Below, in pieces: positions 37,118 through 46,264 of a DNA stretch of 64,000 nucleotides. Source of the stretch: Bifidobacterium sp. ESL0769 (GTDB lineage Bacteria > Actinomycetota > Actinomycetes > Actinomycetales > Bifidobacteriaceae); assembly GCF_029395495.1 (NCBI RefSeq), contig NZ_CP113918.1, positions 248,001 through 312,000 on the forward strand, in the 5' to 3' direction. The notes beneath the pieces were generated by a model. It saw only the letters and a program-made list of their open reading frames with translations, had not been told where the DNA came from and searched no databases. How positions within the stretch are numbered: the first letter of the stretch is position 1; the number at the start of each line of letters is the position of its first letter. The position numbers were made by a program, and so were the translations under genes.

Positions 37118-39637
37118 ATGAGGGAATTATTTGACGGTATCGTAGAATATGACGGTAAATTGCTCACATGGCAGGTAGAATTATCAATAATGAATATAAA
37201 ATGGAAACAACGGATAGGCCATGCCGCATTGCCGATTTGCTCGGTTCTTGGCGTACTGGCGGCATTCGGCATCGTTCTGACATGGTTCCCAAAGACGTGG
37301 GACGCCTGGAATCTGCCATTGCAAGAGATTGACGCGCCGGCTCATTACTATTTCATTCGCAAGTTGCTACGGCAGGGAGTTGGCGCCGCCATGAAGCTGT
37401 GGCCCAATGACGCTTACTACCCGCCGCTCTTTCATATCCTCGCGGCCGCGGTCATTTCCTTTGGCAACGTCATCCACGTCAAAATCAATATCTACGCAGC
37501 CTTCAATATCGTCTGGTTGGTGACATCCGGGCTCGTATGGCCGGCCGGGGTATCGCTCTGGGCCAGCTATTTCACGCGCAAGATCGATGGTAAATTCATC
37601 GAAGGATGGCGTGGCCTCGAATCCGCGGTGCATGTCGCTTTGAGCGAGCAGAAACGCAAGGCGAAATCAGACAGACGGCGGTCGCGCAACATGTCTTCGG
37701 CTGCGGGCGCTCAAGGCGGGTCTGCCAAAACTCAAGGAAAAAAGGAAGGGAATTGGGACGCGATCGTCGATTCCAATTCGATGTTCTGGCGGCCTTTCTC
37801 GTGTGCGATGATGCTGATTGTGCCACTGCTTTCGGTCGCTTCGGCCAGCCATCCCTTCCAAATGCTCGCCTCCGGCCCGCTGATCGCCTTCGGCCTGGCC
37901 ACCAGCATTCTGCCGTTCTGGCTTTACGTCACGCTGCGCCTTTTCGATGCGATCGCCGACCGTTATCAAATTCTACGTTGGCTGATTTTGACTGTGCTGC
38001 TCGCGCTGCTCTGCGTCTTTGCACATCCGCGTATTGCATTCACCTGGTTGCTGCTGATGGCGCCGTTCATGCTCATGCGCTTGCCATGGAAAGCCATGCT
38101 CGGTGTGCTCGTGGCCGTGGTGGTCTGCGCCGTCGCCTTCTTCTTCTACATGACCGGACACTATCATTCGTCCCGCTACGGCGACCCGTCTAGCTGGTTC
38201 CATACCTACAAGCCCAACCGCACCGTCCCGCAGGCGCTGCAAATATTCTTCAGTGATAATATCAGCGGTGCTTTCAGCGGGTTCATGAGCGTCGTCGTCA
38301 TTGTCGCGTTGGTGGTTGCGATTGTGGTGGTATTCGGGTATTTGAAATCGAGACTGGTGATTATCAGGTTCGACGGACGCTCTGGTAATAAAGGCGGCAA
38401 AGGCGATAAAAGCTCCAAAGGTGATAAAGAAGCCAAAGCTGTTTCGGTAGAATCCACGGACTCTGTTGTGGTTTCGGACGATAGCCGTCTTGCGGATTCC
38501 GAGGTATCGGACGGTTCACAATCTCAGAGCGACGAAGAAAACGTGCCCGCTTCGGTTGCGACTGATACGACTGACGCTTCGGTTGCTTCGGGTGTGGCAG
38601 GCACGTCGAATACATCGGCCGCCTCCGTTGCCGGTTCCAAACGCAGTCATAACTCCGCTCATCGCGCTACGCATCGTTCTGTGAAGACATCACGATTCGC
38701 CACGGCGACGCCCACGATGGCCAAGGACGCCGTGTCTTTGTTGCTCGCGTTTGCGTTGGTGTGCCTGGTCTATGTCTGCTCGACCTCGCTGACCGGCTGG
38801 TTCCCGAATATCGTGACAGCCGCTTGGTACCGCGCCGAGATCCGACCGCTGACGATGATTCCGTTCGCCATCATCCCGTTGCTGGTCTTTGCGGCCTGCT
38901 CGGTGGTCTATTCCTTCGATGGCGTCGACGAATCCTACGTCCGCTATTTGCAGCAGCGTGCCCATCTCGGCACCCCGCACAGTTCCGGGCGGCATGCGAT
39001 GGCGCCGAAGCATCCGGCGGGCAGCGCTGTCGGCGACTGGTTCTCGCGTAATGGAGGCAAGGCCGTCTCGATCGTCGTACTGGCCGCGCTCGCGGTTTCC
39101 TGCCAGTTTGGCAATGTGAACCGTCAGAATTTGGGGACGATGATCGCTTCCAACGTCGTATTGGACGGCAAGCCGGTCAATGAGCAGCTTACCCTGGCAA
39201 AGGTTGATGTATTGAAGCAAACCGTCAAGATGGTGGGCAACGGTCCGGTGATTATTTCCGACCCGCTCAACGGCTCCATGTACGGTTCCGCTATGTTCGA
39301 CGCCAATATGTTGTATCCGGTTTATAACCCCATGCACGAAAAGAACGGCGCGATCTTCGGGCAGACCGAGAACGCATTTGCCTCCGGTGACCCCGCGAAA
39401 CTGACCGCGACCACTTGCCCGATTGAAGGCAATGTACCGAAGTACTTCCTTTCGATGGGCCCGCAGGCGCCGAGCTTGCAGATGTTCTCATTCCGTCAGC
39501 AGTATGACACGTTCCATCGCCAGGACCTGATTGATGGCTACGTACGCGCCGGCGTCCTGGTCAAGATCGTCGATTTCAGCTATTTGGGCCCGTACGCCAA
39601 GGACTGGGCACTCTACAGCATCAAGTGTGGGCAGTAA
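37118..39637 (+). CDS. Large multi-pass membrane protein, DUF6541-like
   Basis: An 839-residue protein with about 12 hydrophobic helices in two blocks (about 25-460 and 535-650) separated by about 115 residues of Lys/Ser/Asp/Thr-rich low complexity, then a C-terminal extracytoplasmic domain of about 180 residues. The YYFIRKLLRQGVGAAMKLWP loop after the first helix and the overall plan resemble DUF6541 and other GT-C-like envelope proteins; the assignment is tentative. ATG 37190 (MNIKWKQR) is an equally possible start, since neither site has a good ribosome signal. It would act in cell-envelope polysaccharide metabolism if the resemblance holds. Confidence 0.6.
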   Translation: MRELFDGIVEYDGKLLTWQVELSIMNIKWKQRIGHAALPICSVLGVLAAFGIVLTWFPKTWDAWNLPLQEIDAPAHYYFIRKLLRQGVGAAMKLWPNDAYYPPLFHILAAAVISFGNVIHVKINIYAAFNIVWLVTSGLVWPAGVSLWASYFTRKIDGKFIEGWRGLESAVHVALSEQKRKAKSDRRRSRNMSSAAGAQGGSAKTQGKKEGNWDAIVDSNSMFWRPFSCAMMLIVPLLSVASASHPFQMLASGPLIAFGLATSILPFWLYVTLRLFDAIADRYQILRWLILTVLLALLCVFAHPRIAFTWLLLMAPFMLMRLPWKAMLGVLVAVVVCAVAFFFYMTGHYHSSRYGDPSSWFHTYKPNRTVPQALQIFFSDNISGAFSGFMSVVVIVALVVAIVVVFGYLKSRLVIIRFDGRSGNKGGKGDKSSKGDKEAKAVSVESTDSVVVSDDSRLADSEVSDGSQSQSDEENVPASVATDTTDASVASGVAGTSNTSAASVAGSKRSHNSAHRATHRSVKTSRFATATPTMAKDAVSLLLAFALVCLVYVCSTSLTGWFPNIVTAAWYRAEIRPLTMIPFAIIPLLVFAACSVVYSFDGVDESYVRYLQQRAHLGTPHSSGRHAMAPKHPAGSAVGDWFSRNGGKAVSIVVLAALAVSCQFGNVNRQNLGTMIASNVVLDGKPVNEQLTLAKVDVLKQTVKMVGNGPVIISDPLNGSMYGSAMFDANMLYPVYNPMHEKNGAIFGQTENAFASGDPAKLTATTCPIEGNVPKYFLSMGPQAPSLQMFSFRQQYDTFHRQDLIDGYVRAGVLVKIVDFSYLGPYAKDWALYSIKCGQ

Positions 39638-39758
39638 CGCGAAGCTCGCGCAATGTGCGGCAGGTAACGAGTTCGTTCAGGCTGTACGGTTCAGGTTCAC
39701 GGCTCTCTTATATACAATGAAGGTGTTTGATATTCGGTATATATAAGGAGACGGCATT

Positions 39759-40316
39759 ATGGCTACATCGGTAAGCGACGCGAAAGTGCTTATTATCGTA
39801 CGCAACTGGGGCATTGAGGAGACCGAGATGACCCGGCCGCTGCGCGATTTGCGGGCCGCGGGGGCTTCTGTGACGCTGGCAGCGGCGGAACTCGCGCCTA
39901 TCGAGACGGTGCGGCACGACCGCTATGTCGGCGAAATCGTGGAGCCAGACACCGTCTATTCCGAGGTTTCCGCCGATGATTTCGACATGCTCGTCGTGCC
40001 CGGCGGCACCTGCAACGTCGATCGCCTGCGCGTCGATCCTGCCGCGCAAAAGCTTGCCAAGGACTTCGCCGCCGCGGGCAAGCCGGTTGCCTCGATCTGC
40101 CATGGCGCGTGGTTGCTGGTCAACTCCGACCTGCTCAAGGGCAAGACGCTGACCGCTTGCCGTTATATCGCCGCGGATATCGAAAACGCTGGCGGCAAGT
40201 ACGTTGATGAAGAGGTGCACGTCGACGAAGCCAACGGCTTCAAGCTCATCACCTCCCGTAAGCCCGCCGATCTCGATGCTTTCGTTGGTGCCATCAAGGA
40301 AGCACTCGGGAAGTGA
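39759..40316 (+). CDS. DJ-1/PfpI-family protein
   Basis: A 185-residue class I glutamine-amidotransferase-like protein of the DJ-1/PfpI group. The nucleophile elbow VASICHGAWLL places the reactive cysteine at C114 followed by His115, and LVVPGGTCN near residue 79 is the family's conserved strand-loop. Members are reported as proteases, deglycases/glyoxalases or stress chaperones; the precise role here is not readable. Start ATG 39759 follows AAGGAGA. Monocistronic, ending before a bidirectional terminator. Confidence 0.88.
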   Translation: MATSVSDAKVLIIVRNWGIEETEMTRPLRDLRAAGASVTLAAAELAPIETVRHDRYVGEIVEPDTVYSEVSADDFDMLVVPGGTCNVDRLRVDPAAQKLAKDFAAAGKPVASICHGAWLLVNSDLLKGKTLTACRYIAADIENAGGKYVDEEVHVDEANGFKLITSRKPADLDAFVGAIKEALGK

Positions 40317-40412
40317 ACGGTGAATACACAAGTTGGTAAATAGGTTTTTAAGAATGTTGGAATATCAACGTTTCTAAAAACGTATCTAGCGACTTGTGCG
40401 GATTCGCAACAT

Positions 40413-40460
40413 AAAAATGGCTGTGACGACGGGTAAAGGACCATCGTTACAGCCATTTTT
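40413..40460. terminator. Bidirectional terminator between DJ-1 and MFS genes
   Basis: AAAAATGGCTGT (40413-40424) pairs exactly with ACAGCCATTTTT (40449-40460), giving U-runs in both directions. An additional larger imperfect inverted repeat (CACAAGT near 40327 with ACTTGTG near 40392) precedes it. Confidence 0.85.
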
Positions 40461-40485
40461 CGTATTTATTAACTGATTGCTGTCT

Positions 40486-41904
40486 CTAGAAGAGCGAGCG
40501 GAGAATGTCGGCGAACTCGATGATGAGGGCGACGAGCAGCACTCCGAAGGTCATCGTTGCGCCGATCGCCGTGCCCGTGGCCATGTTGGCGGCACCGGCT
40601 TGCCCGGCGGCGAGAATGGCGGATGCGATAGAGGTGCCGACCGCGCCTGCGAACTGCTGGGCGGTGTTGAAGATGGCGTTACCCATGCTCTGCTCGTGGG
40701 CGTTGAGGTGGGAAAGGCCAGTGGTCATGATGTTGCCGGAGCTCAGGCCGATACCCAGCATGTAGAGCAGGTAGAAGCCGGCCGCATCGACGCTCGAAAG
40801 ATGGTGGCCGAAAGCGAAGAAACAGACCATCGCGATGATGGCGCAGGCTCCACCGAAAATGAGCGGTGGCTTGGGGCCGACGGCGTCATAGACACGACCG
40901 CCGAGCAAGGCGAGAGCCGCGCCGAGTGCTGCTCCCGGCAGCAAAGTGAGGCCCGCGATAAGCGGCGAAGAATGGTCGGTGAGCTGCAGATAGTTCGGCA
41001 GGATGAACGCCAGACCCAGCGAGATGGCCTGCAACAGGAAGAACGCGAGCACAAAGCCTGAGAAGCGCAGGTTCTTTAAGGTACGGATGTCGATGATCGG
41101 GGCATCGATTTTGAGCTGACGCATGCAGAAGATTACGAGCGCGATGATGCCGACGACGATGGTGCCGGCAACTTGGATGCTGAGGATCGGCTTGGTGGTC
41201 ATGGAGCTGAAGCCGAAGATGAGTCCGGCGAACGTGATGGCGATCAGGGCGATGCTCAGGATGTCGAAGTCGACGTTGCGGATCTTGCTCTTCTGCTCGA
41301 TGCAGGCGATGCCGAGTCCAAGCGAAATGAGAACGACCGGCAGCAGGCAGGCGAAGATGACGCGCCAGCTGGTGTTAGAGACGACGATGCCGCCGAAAGT
41401 CGGGCCAATGGCTGGAGCGACAGCGGTGAGCAGGGTACCGAAGCCCATCATCAGGCCGATTCGCTGTGGGGGCACCGTTTCCAGAATGATGTTGAACATC
41501 AGCGGTAGCGCAATACCGGCGCCGATGCCCTGAATGACGCGGCCGGTGACCAGCAGCGGGAAGTTCGGCGTGACGATTTCAAGAATCAGACCGGCCAGGA
41601 ACGAAAGGTTCGCGACGATGAAGAGCGACTTGGTGCGGAAACGCGCCTTGAGCATGGCGCTCAGCGGCACGACGATGGCGATGGTGAGCAGGTTGGCCGT
41701 CGTCACCCACTGCACGGTTTCGGTGTTGATGCCGAACTCTTTCATCAGCGTCGGGAAAGTGACGTTCATGGCGGTTTCGACGGTCACGCCGCTCAGCGAG
41801 AGCAGGCCGGCCGCGATGATGGCGCCGAATACTTTCCCGGGAATTTTCGCCGGCTGCGGCTGCGATTGCGTGGCAGCCGTTGGTTGTGTTGTTTGAGAGG
41901 TCAT
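40486..41904 (-). CDS. MFS multidrug efflux transporter (DHA2, EmrB/QacA type)
   Basis: A 472-residue major facilitator with about 13-14 hydrophobic helices. The Motif C-like segment FGTLLTAVAPAIGPTFGGIV near residue 153 is diagnostic of drug:proton antiporters, and VTGRVIQGIGAGIALPLMF near 115 is typical of DHA2. The N-terminus is a Gln/Pro/Thr-rich stretch. It is transcribed after the MarR gene in the same direction with a 66-base gap, a standard repressor-pump arrangement. Confidence 0.92.
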   Translation of the reverse strand: MTSQTTQPTAATQSQPQPAKIPGKVFGAIIAAGLLSLSGVTVETAMNVTFPTLMKEFGINTETVQWVTTANLLTIAIVVPLSAMLKARFRTKSLFIVANLSFLAGLILEIVTPNFPLLVTGRVIQGIGAGIALPLMFNIILETVPPQRIGLMMGFGTLLTAVAPAIGPTFGGIVVSNTSWRVIFACLLPVVLISLGLGIACIEQKSKIRNVDFDILSIALIAITFAGLIFGFSSMTTKPILSIQVAGTIVVGIIALVIFCMRQLKIDAPIIDIRTLKNLRFSGFVLAFFLLQAISLGLAFILPNYLQLTDHSSPLIAGLTLLPGAALGAALALLGGRVYDAVGPKPPLIFGGACAIIAMVCFFAFGHHLSSVDAAGFYLLYMLGIGLSSGNIMTTGLSHLNAHEQSMGNAIFNTAQQFAGAVGTSIASAILAAGQAGAANMATGTAIGATMTFGVLLVALIIEFADILRSLF

Positions 41905-41970
41905 TACTTGTTTTGATCCTTTATTTTCTTTTGTTGTAAGTGTTAGGTGTGTTTTTAATCATTTCAAGAA

Positions 41971-42444
41971 TTATCGTGGCGGTTGTTGCTTGATGCCGGG
42001 GTCATCATCGTGGTCGCGACCGAAAAACGCCAGCATTTCCTTGAATTCGATGATTTGCGCGGGGGAGAAGCGGCGTTCGAACTCACGCTGCTCGTTGTCG
42101 ATATAACCGTGGATGGCTTCAACGCTTTGCTTGGCGCGCGAAGTAAGCTTTACCTTCTTACACCGTGCGTCATCAGCAGCTTGTTCGCGGGTGAGCAAAC
42201 CGCGGGCCTCCATGCGTTGCAGGGTGACGGTGACGGTGGAGCGTTGGATATGGAACTCCTCTTCGATGGCGTGCTGGGCCACTTCGCCGTTTGGCTGTGA
42301 ACTCATGAAGTTGATGACGGACATCTGCACTTCAGTGAGCCCGTAGCGTGCCGCGAAGCGCCCGAGTTGCTGTGACATCGCGCTCGAGGACTGCTGCAGC
42401 AGACGCCCGTAGTTCTCCGGCCGTCCATCCGGCGTATCGGTCAT
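41971..42444 (-). CDS. MarR-family transcriptional repressor
   Basis: A 157-residue MarR protein with winged helix: GLTEVQMSVINFMSSQPN near residues 35-52, the recognition helix IQRSTVTVTLQRMEARGLL near 70-88 and wing REQAADDARCKKVKLT near 90-105. I chose ATG 42444 (MTDTPDGR), preceded by AAGAAG; a longer frame from 42492 crosses the operator. It lies upstream of the efflux pump and probably represses both from the palindrome at 42502-42511. Confidence 0.9.
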   Translation of the reverse strand: MTDTPDGRPENYGRLLQQSSSAMSQQLGRFAARYGLTEVQMSVINFMSSQPNGEVAQHAIEEEFHIQRSTVTVTLQRMEARGLLTREQAADDARCKKVKLTSRAKQSVEAIHGYIDNEQREFERRFSPAQIIEFKEMLAFFGRDHDDDPGIKQQPPR

Positions 42445-42501
42445 ATTCTTCTTGCCTTCTCGACAGTCGAGTCGGAGATATCGACCCGACAAAATTAATT
42501 C

Positions 42502-42511
42502 GTTAGCTAAC
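42502..42511. promoter_or_regulatory. MarR-type operator palindrome
   Basis: GTTAGCTAAC is a perfect palindrome extended by TTAGTTAGCTAACGAA on the minus strand, about 60 bases before the MarR start. Size and AT-rich form match known MarR sites. Confidence 0.6.
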
Positions 42512-42581
42512 TAACAAATAATATCGAGGGTCCGGACATTGATGACAATTAGCGGCTAATCAATGATTCTTGGGAATTGAT

Positions 42582-43091
42582 TTAAATCTGATTATCAAGT
42601 TGTTGAGCCTGGCGTTCGGTTTCTTCGGCTCGTTGGCTCAGTGTTTCTAAGAATGCATTTAAGATTTTTTGTTTATCTTCAGATAGCTTGAAATTCTTGA
42701 GAACGGATTTCGAAGTTTCAATGTCATCGACGGAATGATTGGCAATTGAGTTGTTCTGGTGTCTGTGTCGTGGAGCATTTATCGTGTCGTGAGTGAACTG
42801 GGTTTCGCTATTATTGTTCTTTGATTTGGCTGTAGGTGTGATCTTTTCGTCTTCTAGGTCAAGAGCTTGGTAAGCGATAGTGTTGGATATGCCTAGCGCT
42901 TTATAGATGGAAAGGATGTCGTTGAATCCGGGGTTGGTGGTTTTCCCGTTTTCTAGCCGATTGATCCATGAGCGGGACAGCCCGGTTTTGTTGGCTAATT
43001 CTTCTTGGCTAAGACCGGCTGCTTTTCTGACATCGTGGATATTGATGGCAAGTTGTTGCACGGTTTGAATCGGAGTAGTGAACTTCCGCAT
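42582..43091 (-). CDS. XRE-family helix-turn-helix regulator
   Basis: A 169-residue protein with an N-terminal Cro/CI-type helix-turn-helix (about residues 15-72; VRKAAGLSQEELANKTGLSR and SWINRLENGKTTNPGF), resembling HipB/Y4mF-type antitoxins. The rest is hydrophilic and Gln/Asn-rich, with a possible helix near the C-terminus. No toxin-like gene is adjacent. AT-richer than its neighbours. The 270-base upstream gap holds repeated sites that it may bind. Confidence 0.8.
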   Translation of the reverse strand: MRKFTTPIQTVQQLAINIHDVRKAAGLSQEELANKTGLSRSWINRLENGKTTNPGFNDILSIYKALGISNTIAYQALDLEDEKITPTAKSKNNNSETQFTHDTINAPRHRHQNNSIANHSVDDIETSKSVLKNFKLSEDKQKILNAFLETLSQRAEETERQAQQLDNQI

Positions 43092-43158
43092 TTGTTGCCT
43101 CCGATTAATCCTGAAACTATTTCTAGATTTCTAGGATACATTATAAATGTCGCAAAAC

Positions 43159-43222
43159 TGCTACATTTTAAAAAAGTAGCAAAATAAACACATTTTGCAA
43201 AAGTAACAGAATTGCTACATTT
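43159..43222. promoter_or_regulatory. Repeated sites in the AT-rich promoter region of the XRE gene
   Basis: TGCTACATTT occurs twice in direct orientation (43159-43168 and 43213-43222), the first also forming an inverted repeat GCTAC/GTAGC (43160-43164 with 43176-43180). The region is about 70% A+T. Likely regulator sites or promoter; nothing else coding is seen between 43092 and 43364. Confidence 0.4.
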
Positions 43223-43364
43223 GTTAAATGTGTTGAATTCAGCACATCGTTGAAATGTTTGGAGATCGAAACGTTGGAGAATTGTTCGATATTCCGAACA
43301 TTTTTACATTGTTCGTTTTATCGAACAACTGATTTATTGCAATGGCGAATGAGCCTGTGTAATC

Positions 43365-45023
43365 TTACTTCTTGAGCCACTTGTCGCCGCGGGCGCGCAG
43401 GCCGTTGAAAATCGAACGCCCGCCGATGAAGATGACATTGAAGACGGCCCAGAGCAGGATCATACGGACGGTGGAGCTGGGGTTGTAAGTGCCGTCGATG
43501 AAGTTGAGCACGAGGACGAGCGGCAGATAAACGATGGTGACGATCGAGCAGGTGACGGCGAGATATTTGTAGTCGCCGGCGCCGATGAGGATACCGTCGA
43601 GCGCCCACATCCAACCTGCGAGCGGCATGAAAACAGCTGCAACAATCATACCGACGGTGGTGAGGTGTTGGATACTTACGTTCGTGCTGAATAGGGGCGC
43701 GGCAATAAAGCTTAAAGCGATGAGCGTAACCCCGATGCCGATGCCGCCGTAAAGTCCCGCTCGTGCTGAGATTCGAGTCATCTCGCGTGCGCGACCGTAG
43801 CGTTTCGCGCCGATTTCCGTGGCGACCAGCGCCTGACCGGAAATGCCGATGGCGTCGAGGATGTTCAGCACGAAGTTCCAGCTGGAATTGACGGCTTGGT
43901 ACGCGGCGAGCACCTGCGTGCCCATGTGCGTAGCGAGCACGACGGTGGCCACCAGGCAGATGCGCAAGGCGAGTGTACGGATGAACAGTGGCAGCCCATC
44001 AGCTGCTGTGGCGGTGATGCCGGAAATGCGTGGGGCGAGCGAAGCGCCTGCGTTATGAGACCACTTGAGTGACGGAATAACCAAGTAAATGCCCATGAAC
44101 CACTGCGCAATCAGCGTCGCCAGCCCGGAACCCATGATGCCCATGTCAAGCCCGAAGACGAACAGAAAGTCAAGCGCAGTATTGAGTGCCGCGCCCAAGA
44201 CGGCAGCGACAAGCGTGATGCGCACTTTCTTGAGCCCGCGGAAAATGCCATTGGCCGCGTAGACCAGCAACATTCCCGGAAGTCCGAAAATGACGGCCTG
44301 CAAGTAAATCGTCGCGTTGTCGAGCACCTCGCCGCGCGCTCCCATCAGCGAGCACAGAGGTCGAGCCCCGACGAAGAACGCCGCCGAAATGACGACGCCA
44401 ATGATCAGCGCCAGCCAAAGTCCGTCGACGCCGGTCTCAAGCCCCTCGCGTTTGCGCCCGGCACCCATGAGCTGCCCGACGCGCGAGGTGGTGCCGTAGG
44501 CGAGGAAGTTGCAGAGCCCGGCGACGGTGAGCAGAACTGTGGAGCCGATGGAAAGCCCAGCCAACGCGGTGTCGCCGATATGCCCGACGATGGCTGTGTC
44601 GATGAGGACGAACAGTGGGTCGGCAATGAGCTGGCCAAAGGTAGGAATCGCCAGCGCGAGGATCTGCCGGTTGATACGCTTGCGCTCGGCATGATCATAG
44701 GTTTGTGCGACGTCTGAGGATGGTGTGCCGTTTGCGGATCGTGCGGTTTCTGCGGATTGCGCGGGACCTCCAAAGTGTCTGGTATTCCCGGGTTGTCCGC
44801 TCTCTTTGGATTGCGCGTGAGCTTTCGTGTTGTCGGCCTCTTGGCTCTCAGCCCAATCGTCGGTTTGGTCGCCGATTCGCTTGTCGTTCGTTATCTTGTC
44901 CGCGGCTTGGCGGGTCTGGTCATTCTGGTTTGTCGCTGGCGTTTTGGTCACTATCTTAATTCTTTGGATTCTTGGGTTTCGGGCGTTGCGCTTGCCATTG
45001 TAACGGCGTCGATGATTGAGCAC
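43365..45023 (-). CDS. MATE-family efflux transporter with hydrophilic N-terminal extension
   Basis: A 552-residue multidrug and toxic compound extrusion protein of the DinF-like type. Twelve hydrophobic helices run from about residue 120 (ILALAIPTFGQLIADPLFVL) to about 530, including the family pattern AIVGHIGDTALAGLSIGSTV. About 110 residues before the first helix are Gln/Asn/Asp/Lys-rich and lack structure; this exceeds the usual short MATE N-terminus, so a non-ATG start further in (near the Asp/His/Arg-rich stretch at 44690) is possible. Substrate is unknown. Confidence 0.85.
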   Translation of the reverse strand: MLNHRRRYNGKRNARNPRIQRIKIVTKTPATNQNDQTRQAADKITNDKRIGDQTDDWAESQEADNTKAHAQSKESGQPGNTRHFGGPAQSAETARSANGTPSSDVAQTYDHAERKRINRQILALAIPTFGQLIADPLFVLIDTAIVGHIGDTALAGLSIGSTVLLTVAGLCNFLAYGTTSRVGQLMGAGRKREGLETGVDGLWLALIIGVVISAAFFVGARPLCSLMGARGEVLDNATIYLQAVIFGLPGMLLVYAANGIFRGLKKVRITLVAAVLGAALNTALDFLFVFGLDMGIMGSGLATLIAQWFMGIYLVIPSLKWSHNAGASLAPRISGITATAADGLPLFIRTLALRICLVATVVLATHMGTQVLAAYQAVNSSWNFVLNILDAIGISGQALVATEIGAKRYGRAREMTRISARAGLYGGIGIGVTLIALSFIAAPLFSTNVSIQHLTTVGMIVAAVFMPLAGWMWALDGILIGAGDYKYLAVTCSIVTIVYLPLVLVLNFIDGTYNPSSTVRMILLWAVFNVIFIGGRSIFNGLRARGDKWLKK

Positions 45024-45144
45024 CAGTGTAAATCTGTTCTTTGCGTCACTGGGTCAAAATTGTGCGGTTTGAGGTCGGAATATTTGCTTGATAACCGAAA
45101 CTCGGCTTGTGGGAGTAATCGTCTCGTGCCGCTTTTTCAGGCGC

Positions 45145-45190
45145 AAAAAGAAGGACCGCGCAACGGCAGACGTTGTGCAGCCCTTCTCTC
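45145..45190 (-). terminator. Minus-strand terminator-like hairpin upstream of the MATE gene
   Basis: On the minus strand AAGGGCTGCACAACG pairs imperfectly with CGTTGCGCGGTCCTT and is followed by CTTTTTG. It would end a transcript arriving from about 45.6 kb rather than one from MATE. Confidence 0.5.
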
Positions 45191-45446
45191 TCGGATTATT
45201 GAGTTATGGCGCTTATTGGCAGCTCCTTTATTGGTTGGTACCTGTTGCGAGCCGACTGTGTTGTTGGCCTGCGACTGTGGCCGAAGTCAAAAGCGCAAGT
45301 AACAAGCGCAGACCGGCAGGATGGGTGGCCAGCCGAAATATATTTCACCGCGCTAAATGAGTGGTGATTTTCGGTATGGCCTTTGACTGGGTGTCGCACT
45401 TGTGGACGACGGGGAGCGGGACTTTGAAATCTGAAGTTGCCGCGGT

Positions 45447-45551
45447 TTATCCTTCGCCTGTGTCTCTGGCGTAGATGGATCCCGGCGCCGTCGGCATCGT
45501 CGTTACCGCGGCGGTGCCGAGCGCAGTTTTCGTGTCCTTGCGCATCCTCAT
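45447..45551 (-). CDS. Possible 34-residue ORF or remnant of a decayed gene
   Basis: ATG at 45549-45551 follows AAGGGGAATGAGG and opens a 34-codon frame (MRMRKDTKTALGTAAVT...) with mostly G or C at third positions, as in real genes here. After its TAA the same frame continues in plausible codons for 34 further codons (TAATSDFKVPLPVVHK... to TGA), then again past that stop. This suggests a gene broken by stop codons, or a short peptide gene. A hairpin upstream (45577-45609) and a terminator downstream (45145-45190) bracket it as a minus-strand unit. No family recognised. Confidence 0.3.
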   Translation of the reverse strand: MRMRKDTKTALGTAAVTTMPTAPGSIYARDTGEG

Positions 45552-45576
45552 TCCCCTTCATTTTGGAGTAAGTAAA

Positions 45577-45609
45577 AAATACGGCAATACATATATAAAT
45601 GCCGTATTT
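45577..45609. terminator. Hairpin AAATACGGCA/TGCCGTATTT
   Basis: Perfect 10-bp stem (45577-45586 with 45600-45609) around a 13-base loop, flanked by A-runs and T-runs on both sides. It lies 26 bases upstream of the small minus-strand ORF, so it could be a terminator for either strand or a leader structure. Confidence 0.5.
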
Positions 45610-46264
45610 ATCCCCCAAAACAAAGACAATAATTCGCACATTGGACGGACAAATAAAGGATTTAACCATCGGTAAACACCATTTCACCCGTGATTTTCGA
45701 CCGCTTAGCCTAAAATGCCGAATCTTGACGTAGAAAACCGAAATTCGGTATGTCGATACTCGATTGGGTTTTCGGATGACAGCTGGAACGCTCTTCGTTG
45801 AGGAAGTATTTTATTTCGCCGATTTTGGAGTCCGATGTTAATGGATACCCGTTCCTTTTGTCGGTTTTATGAACGATTGTTGCCACATTTCTGGTCTAGT
45901 GAGCTTGTTAGCGGGTGTTTGTTTACAATTGATTTTGTATCGCAAAAATGTCAAATATTTTTCGCCATAGGCGAACTGAAGTGGAAAACTCTACTTCAGA
46001 TGCGTAATGCGGCCTTGTGCCTTGATGGTAGGCATTGTGGTGAGACCGATTTGCTCGACATTTGGCTTGTTGCTCGCATGGCCTCAGTTCAAGGTTGCAT
46101 ACCGGATTCATCTCGCGTTGGTGAAGGTGGTGTCTGCGCTTTTCCGGCACCGATAATAATGGTTGTCGTGGCATCGGCGTGTATTTGGAATAGTTCAGCG
46201 CAATGTGTTATGAGTAATATAAGGACACCATAGAGTTCCGCAAACGATTAAGTAAGGAGCGGTG
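45610..46264 (+). other. Long non-coding gap before topA
   Basis: No gene is supported here. A 132-codon plus-strand frame (45835-46233) exists but has unusual Trp/Cys/Met content and no ribosome site. The region is AT-richer than the flanks and presumably contains the topA promoter. Confidence 0.5.

Noticed and set aside
45835..46233. 132-codon plus-strand frame before topA
   Set aside because: Amino-acid content is atypical, no ribosome site is present and codon third positions are not GC-rich.
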